A stretch of DNA of 64,000 nt, from the NCBI RefSeq assembly GCF_008033235.1, contig NZ_CP042432.1:434001-498000 (forward strand), read 5' to 3'. The notes below the pieces were generated by a model that was not told where the DNA came from, ran no database searches, and worked only from the letters and a program-made list of their open reading frames with translations. Within the stretch, counting starts at the first letter, position 1; the number at the start of each line of letters is the position of its first letter. This stretch comes from Anseongella ginsenosidimutans (GTDB taxonomy: Bacteria; Bacteroidota; Bacteroidia; Sphingobacteriales; Sphingobacteriaceae). Shown piece after piece: positions 61,232 to 64,000 of this stretch. The position numbers and the translations under genes were made by a program.

Positions 61232-61546
61232 TTAAATTACAAGCATGTCATGCACCACCACCTTGGTCCAGTACTTCGAATATTTTTCTATGGCCCGGTG
61301 ATGAAGATCATCTTCCTGGTAACTATCGTGGTCCTCGAGACTCGCGAAAGTAGCCACCATGGAATAAGTAAAACTATTGTCAACAACTGCCCGTTCCCCG
61401 GTAGACGCCGCCCGGCCAAACTGTAATTTCTTAACGGTCGGGATCTTCTCCAGCTCTTCAAAAAACCCCTTAAAGTTTTCAACCTCTTCAGCCGGCAGCG
61501 CAGGGTCTAGCCAGAATAAAACGGAGTGCAGCAGTTCTTTGTTCAT
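61232..61546 (-). CDS. Dabb (stress-responsive alpha/beta barrel) family protein
   Basis: The 104-residue ferredoxin-like protein starts MNKELLHSVLFWLDP and contains FEELEKIPTVKKLQFG and FASLEDHDSYQEDDLHHRAI, all typical of Dabb proteins, which form dimeric barrels. The function in bacteria is not known. It is the first gene of the operon, 28 nt downstream of a good promoter. Confidence 0.88.
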   Translation of the reverse strand: MNKELLHSVLFWLDPALPAEEVENFKGFFEELEKIPTVKKLQFGRAASTGERAVVDNSFTYSMVATFASLEDHDSYQEDDLHHRAIEKYSKYWTKVVVHDMLVI

Positions 61547-61573
61547 GTGAATTTTTTAAACGTTAATTTTTTT

Positions 61574-61603
61574 CAAACCTAACCAAAAAGGAGCAATATT
61601 CAA
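61574..61603 (-). promoter_or_regulatory. Promoter of the Dabb/Nif3/zinc-ribbon operon
   Basis: The reverse strand reads TTG, 19 nt, then TAGGTTTG: the Bacteroidota -33/-7 arrangement with correct spacing. The -7 box is 28 nt upstream of the Dabb start. Confidence 0.6.
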
Positions 61604-62064
61604 GGGAGCTATTCCGGATGAAAAGCCGAAAAATCATCTCAAAAATGCTTAAACAGTAGTTATTTTTAAAATATAACTTCCTTTTTAAGAGTGCAATATG
61701 AAGATTATTAATACCTATGATTTAACATTATAAATCTAAACACCGCGCCGCGCCGGCTTCCCTGAGACGCACTTAAAAGCCCTTCCGGGAAGGAAATAAG
61801 CGGAATTCCGGGCTCCCTGCGGCGTATTTATCAATGTCCCGAACCGGTAAAATCCTGATATTCAATTCCAAATTAAATTTTGCGAGCCTAAAAATGAATT
61901 CATATATAGCATTATTTCTTGTATTTACAATTGTTATCTAAACAATTAGTTCACATTTGGAAAATAATTACTTTATCAGCTGATTTCCAGCCGGAAAAAA
62001 ATTGCGCTACCCCGTTGGACAATAATTTAGTACCGTTAATTAACCGAAAAATTAAGCTCACTCC
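61604..62064. other. AT-rich intergenic region, no gene seen
   Basis: About 460 bp between the Dabb promoter and the sigma/SusD relic. It contains a short palindrome (CCTTCC-G-GGAAGG, 61781-61793) and AT-rich stretches that may include the old promoter of the lost sigma gene. Nothing else is recognisable. Confidence 0.4.
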
Positions 62065-62643
62065 ATGTCGCTGAAAGGCACCTTTGTTGCAAAAGAACTC
62101 GCCTTATTCAGGGAAGTAAAAGCAGGTAGCGCCCCGGCTTTTAAACTTCTTTTCCTGCGGTATCACGAGAAGTTACATGCCTTTGTCCTGGCTCTTTCTT
62201 CCGATCCTTTCCTGGCCGAAAAGTATTCGCAGGTCACGGGCCCCGACAAGGGAGTGATCCTTGAGATACGGAGGGAAAGAAGTATTGAGCTGGTCATGGA
62301 GGGCTTCCGCTGGGATGATATTATGCGCTGGAAAGCCGGTCAGCTATTAGTCCGGCCCTTCAATGGCGAATATTTCCCCGGGCCGGGTTCTTACGACCTG
62401 GACGGCGACGCGAATAACGACCTGGTACTTTATACCGGGGACAAACCCGCCGGAACCCCTGGTGTACAATACCTGGAACTGGGAAGCGACATAACGCTAG
62501 AAAACGGGACAAGCGGAGGAAAGATCATTGTGAATCCGAATATAACCAAGGTGTTTAATGAAGACAGGGATTACCTGTACCCTATTCCCACTGAGGAGCT
62601 TTTGCTGAACCCGAACCTCGATCAGAACCCCGGCTGGCAATAG
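62065..62643 (+). pseudogene. Relic: ECF sigma N-terminus joined in frame to SusD C-terminus
   Basis: The 192-codon frame is chimeric. Residues 1 to about 52 are sigma region 2 start: ELALFREVKAGSAPAFKLLF and ALSSDPFLAE. From about residue 53 it is the C-terminal third of a SusD: RRERSIELVMEGFRWDDIMR and the usual ending IPTEELLLNPNLDQNPGW. The join is near 62220. This is what remains if a sigma/fecR/susC/susD locus loses everything between the first 50 sigma codons and the last 140 SusD codons. The frame is intact, so a product could be made, but neither domain is complete. Confidence 0.85.
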
Positions 62644-62668
62644 TGCTGTAAAAACCGGGTTTTTTCCG

Positions 62669-62676
62669 TAATTTTG
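62669..62676 (+). promoter_or_regulatory. Candidate -7 box for mfd
   Basis: TAATTTTG (TAnnTTTG) lies 8 nt upstream of the mfd ATG. No TTG is present at the usual -33 distance, and the implied leader is very short. Confidence 0.45.
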
Positions 62677-62684
62677 CATCCGAA

Positions 62685-64000
62685 ATGCAGGACATTTCCG
62701 GAATGCTAAAAGCCTATACCGCCGACAGGCGGACAGGCGAACTTTCATCGGCCCTGTCTAAGGCAAGGGCACGCGTTCATCTGAAAGGCCTTATCGGCTC
62801 TTCAGATGCATGGGTAGCGTCTGCCCTTTTTCAGAGCGCCCCTTATACCGGGGTGTTCGTGCTGGCCGACCGCGAAGAAGCTACTTATTTTTTAAACGAC
62901 CTGGAAAACATCGCGGGCAAAAAAGCCCTGTTCTTCCCGGCATCCTGCAGGAAGCCCTTTGATTTCAGCCTGCCTGACAGCTACGGCATTTTGCAGCGTA
63001 CCGACGCATTGAATGAGCTGCAGCAGGGCAATGCCCACCGGCTCATTGTGACCTACCCCGAAGCCCTGGGCGAAAAGGTGATCAGCCACCAGGCCCTCGA
63101 ACAAAACACCCTGGAAATTCGCCTGGGCGACAAGCTGGATATTGCTTTTGTGAATGAATTTCTTAGCGAATACGGCTTTGAGCGGGTTGATTTTGTCTAC
63201 GAAGCCGGCCAGTTTTCCATTCGGGGAGGGATCGTGGATGTCTTTTCTTTTTCACACGACCTGCCTTACCGGGTGGAATTCTTCGGCGATCAGGTGGAAA
63301 GCATCCGCAGTTTTGATATTGAGAGCCAGCTTTCGGAAAAAAAACTGGCCCGGATCACCATCGTGCCCAATATCCAGTCAGACCTGCTTAAAAACAATAA
63401 TACCTGCTTTACCGATTTTTTGGAACAGGAAGCTTTCTTCTGGTTCAAAGACGTGGAATTTTGCTTCGAGAGCCTTGAAAAGGGCACGAAAAAGGCCCGG
63501 GAAGCCTATAAAAAAACCGGTGCAGATGAAATAGCCGTTCATCCCGAATGGCTCGACCCTGATTCCCTTTATGAAGAAGCTAAGATCCTGCGGGGATTTA
63601 CGGAGCAATTCCGAACGGTCGAATTCGGGAAGCAATTCCATTATAAACCGAACGAGGTGCTGCAGTACCAGATGCAGCCCCAGCCCTCCTTCAACAAGGA
63701 TTTCGAATTTTTACGTCATACGCTGGTGAAAAACCAGGAGGCCGGGATCAGGAACCTGATCTTTACCGACAGCCCGCGCCAGAGCGAACGGCTTTATTCT
63801 ATCTTTAACGACCTGCCGGGAACGGAGAAAGATGCGCCTGTCCCGTTCAGCACGGTGCAGCTGGCTATGCGGGAAGGCTTTGTTGACCTGGACCTGCAGG
63901 TAGCCTGTTATACGGATCACCAGATCTTTGACCGTTATTATAAATACCGCCTGCGAAAAGGTTATTCACGCTCTCAGGCCATCACGCTGAAAGAACTCAG
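62685..64000 (+). CDS. mfd: Transcription-repair coupling factor Mfd, N-terminal part (runs off right edge)
   Basis: Mfd removes RNA polymerase stalled at DNA lesions and recruits UvrA. About 438 codons are inside the window, covering the UvrB-like N-terminal module. Family-typical sequence includes LGDKLDIAFVNEFLSEYGFE, then RGGIVDVFSFSHDLPYRVEF and EFFGDQVESIRSFDIESQLS. The start ATG at 62685 (MQDISGMLKAYTAD) follows the TAATTTTG box by 8 nt; an internal Met at residue 7 is the alternative. The RNA-polymerase-interaction and helicase domains lie beyond the edge. The frame is open throughout. Confidence 0.92.
   Translation, partial: MQDISGMLKAYTADRRTGELSSALSKARARVHLKGLIGSSDAWVASALFQSAPYTGVFVLADREEATYFLNDLENIAGKKALFFPASCRKPFDFSLPDSYGILQRTDALNELQQGNAHRLIVTYPEALGEKVISHQALEQNTLEIRLGDKLDIAFVNEFLSEYGFERVDFVYEAGQFSIRGGIVDVFSFSHDLPYRVEFFGDQVESIRSFDIESQLSEKKLARITIVPNIQSDLLKNNNTCFTDFLEQEAFFWFKDVEFCFESLEKGTKKAREAYKKTGADEIAVHPEWLDPDSLYEEAKILRGFTEQFRTVEFGKQFHYKPNEVLQYQMQPQPSFNKDFEFLRHTLVKNQEAGIRNLIFTDSPRQSERLYSIFNDLPGTEKDAPVPFSTVQLAMREGFVDLDLQVACYTDHQIFDRYYKYRLRKGYSRSQAITLKEL

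Overview
The window is from a member of the Bacteroidota. The evidence is two intact SusC/SusD outer-membrane pairs plus remnants of two more, a DUF3823 accessory lipoprotein, an STN-type SusC behind a FecR anti-sigma factor, and promoter boxes of the TAnnTTTG type. A soil- or plant-associated Sphingobacteriales/Chitinophagales/Cytophagales-like organism is my inference. No mobile-element transposase, rRNA or tRNA gene was recognised.

Layout. (1) 1-5.9 kb is housekeeping: the 5' end of gltB, birA, rsfS, ftsH, a LUD-domain gene and a small coiled-coil protein. (2) 5.9-33.4 kb is one long minus-strand glycan-utilisation block. In transcription order it holds a GH5-like glycosidase, a sulfatase, a composite GH43, fecR, SusC, SusD, DUF3823, a giant ThuA/dehydrogenase/HEAT/azurin-like lipoprotein, a small ThuA lipoprotein, a Gfo/Idh-type oxidoreductase, a ketose-3-epimerase-like TIM barrel, two GH43s, a GH2 and a second giant ThuA/dehydrogenase/azurin-like lipoprotein. 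(3) 33.4-38.6 kb is a wrecked PUL: an ECF sigma factor, a 41-residue stub of SusC, then about 3 kb of AT-rich unrelated DNA (a response regulator/AraC gene and two unknown genes), then a SusD that has lost its signal peptide. (4) 38.7-42.4 kb holds a LacI-family repressor, galK with repeated operator-like sites, and an Rpn-type nuclease gene. (5) 42.5-55.7 kb is a probable peptide/hydroxyproline operon: SusD, SusC, a DUF885 peptidase, an S9 peptidase, a D-amino-acid-dehydrogenase-like flavoprotein, 4-hydroxyproline epimerase and a DapA-like lyase, with a divergent AraC regulator. (6) 55.9-59.0 kb holds a second oxidoreductase/epimerase pair with a divergent AraC regulator. (7) 59.0-64 kb holds repeats, a 105-bp inverted repeat, zinc-ribbon/Nif3/Dabb genes, a relic in which an ECF sigma N-terminus is joined in frame to a SusD C-terminus, and the 5' part of mfd.

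How the genes may work together. The glycan block encodes outer-membrane capture (SusC/D), exo-acting glycosidases (GH43 x3, GH2, GH5-like), a sulfatase and secreted oxidising enzymes. The cytoplasmic oxidoreductase/3-epimerase pairs suggest keto-sugar chemistry. galK next door suggests galactose release. The neighbouring hydroxyproline operon raises the possibility that the substrate is a hydroxyproline-rich plant glycoprotein (arabinogalactan protein or extensin), with sugars and peptide backbone handled by adjacent loci; this is inference.

Four genes (gltB, the truncated susD, galK and the DUF885 gene) are each broken by what looks like one missing base in a homopolymer of 4-5 identical bases. 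The uniform pattern points to sequencing or assembly contraction rather than four independent mutations.
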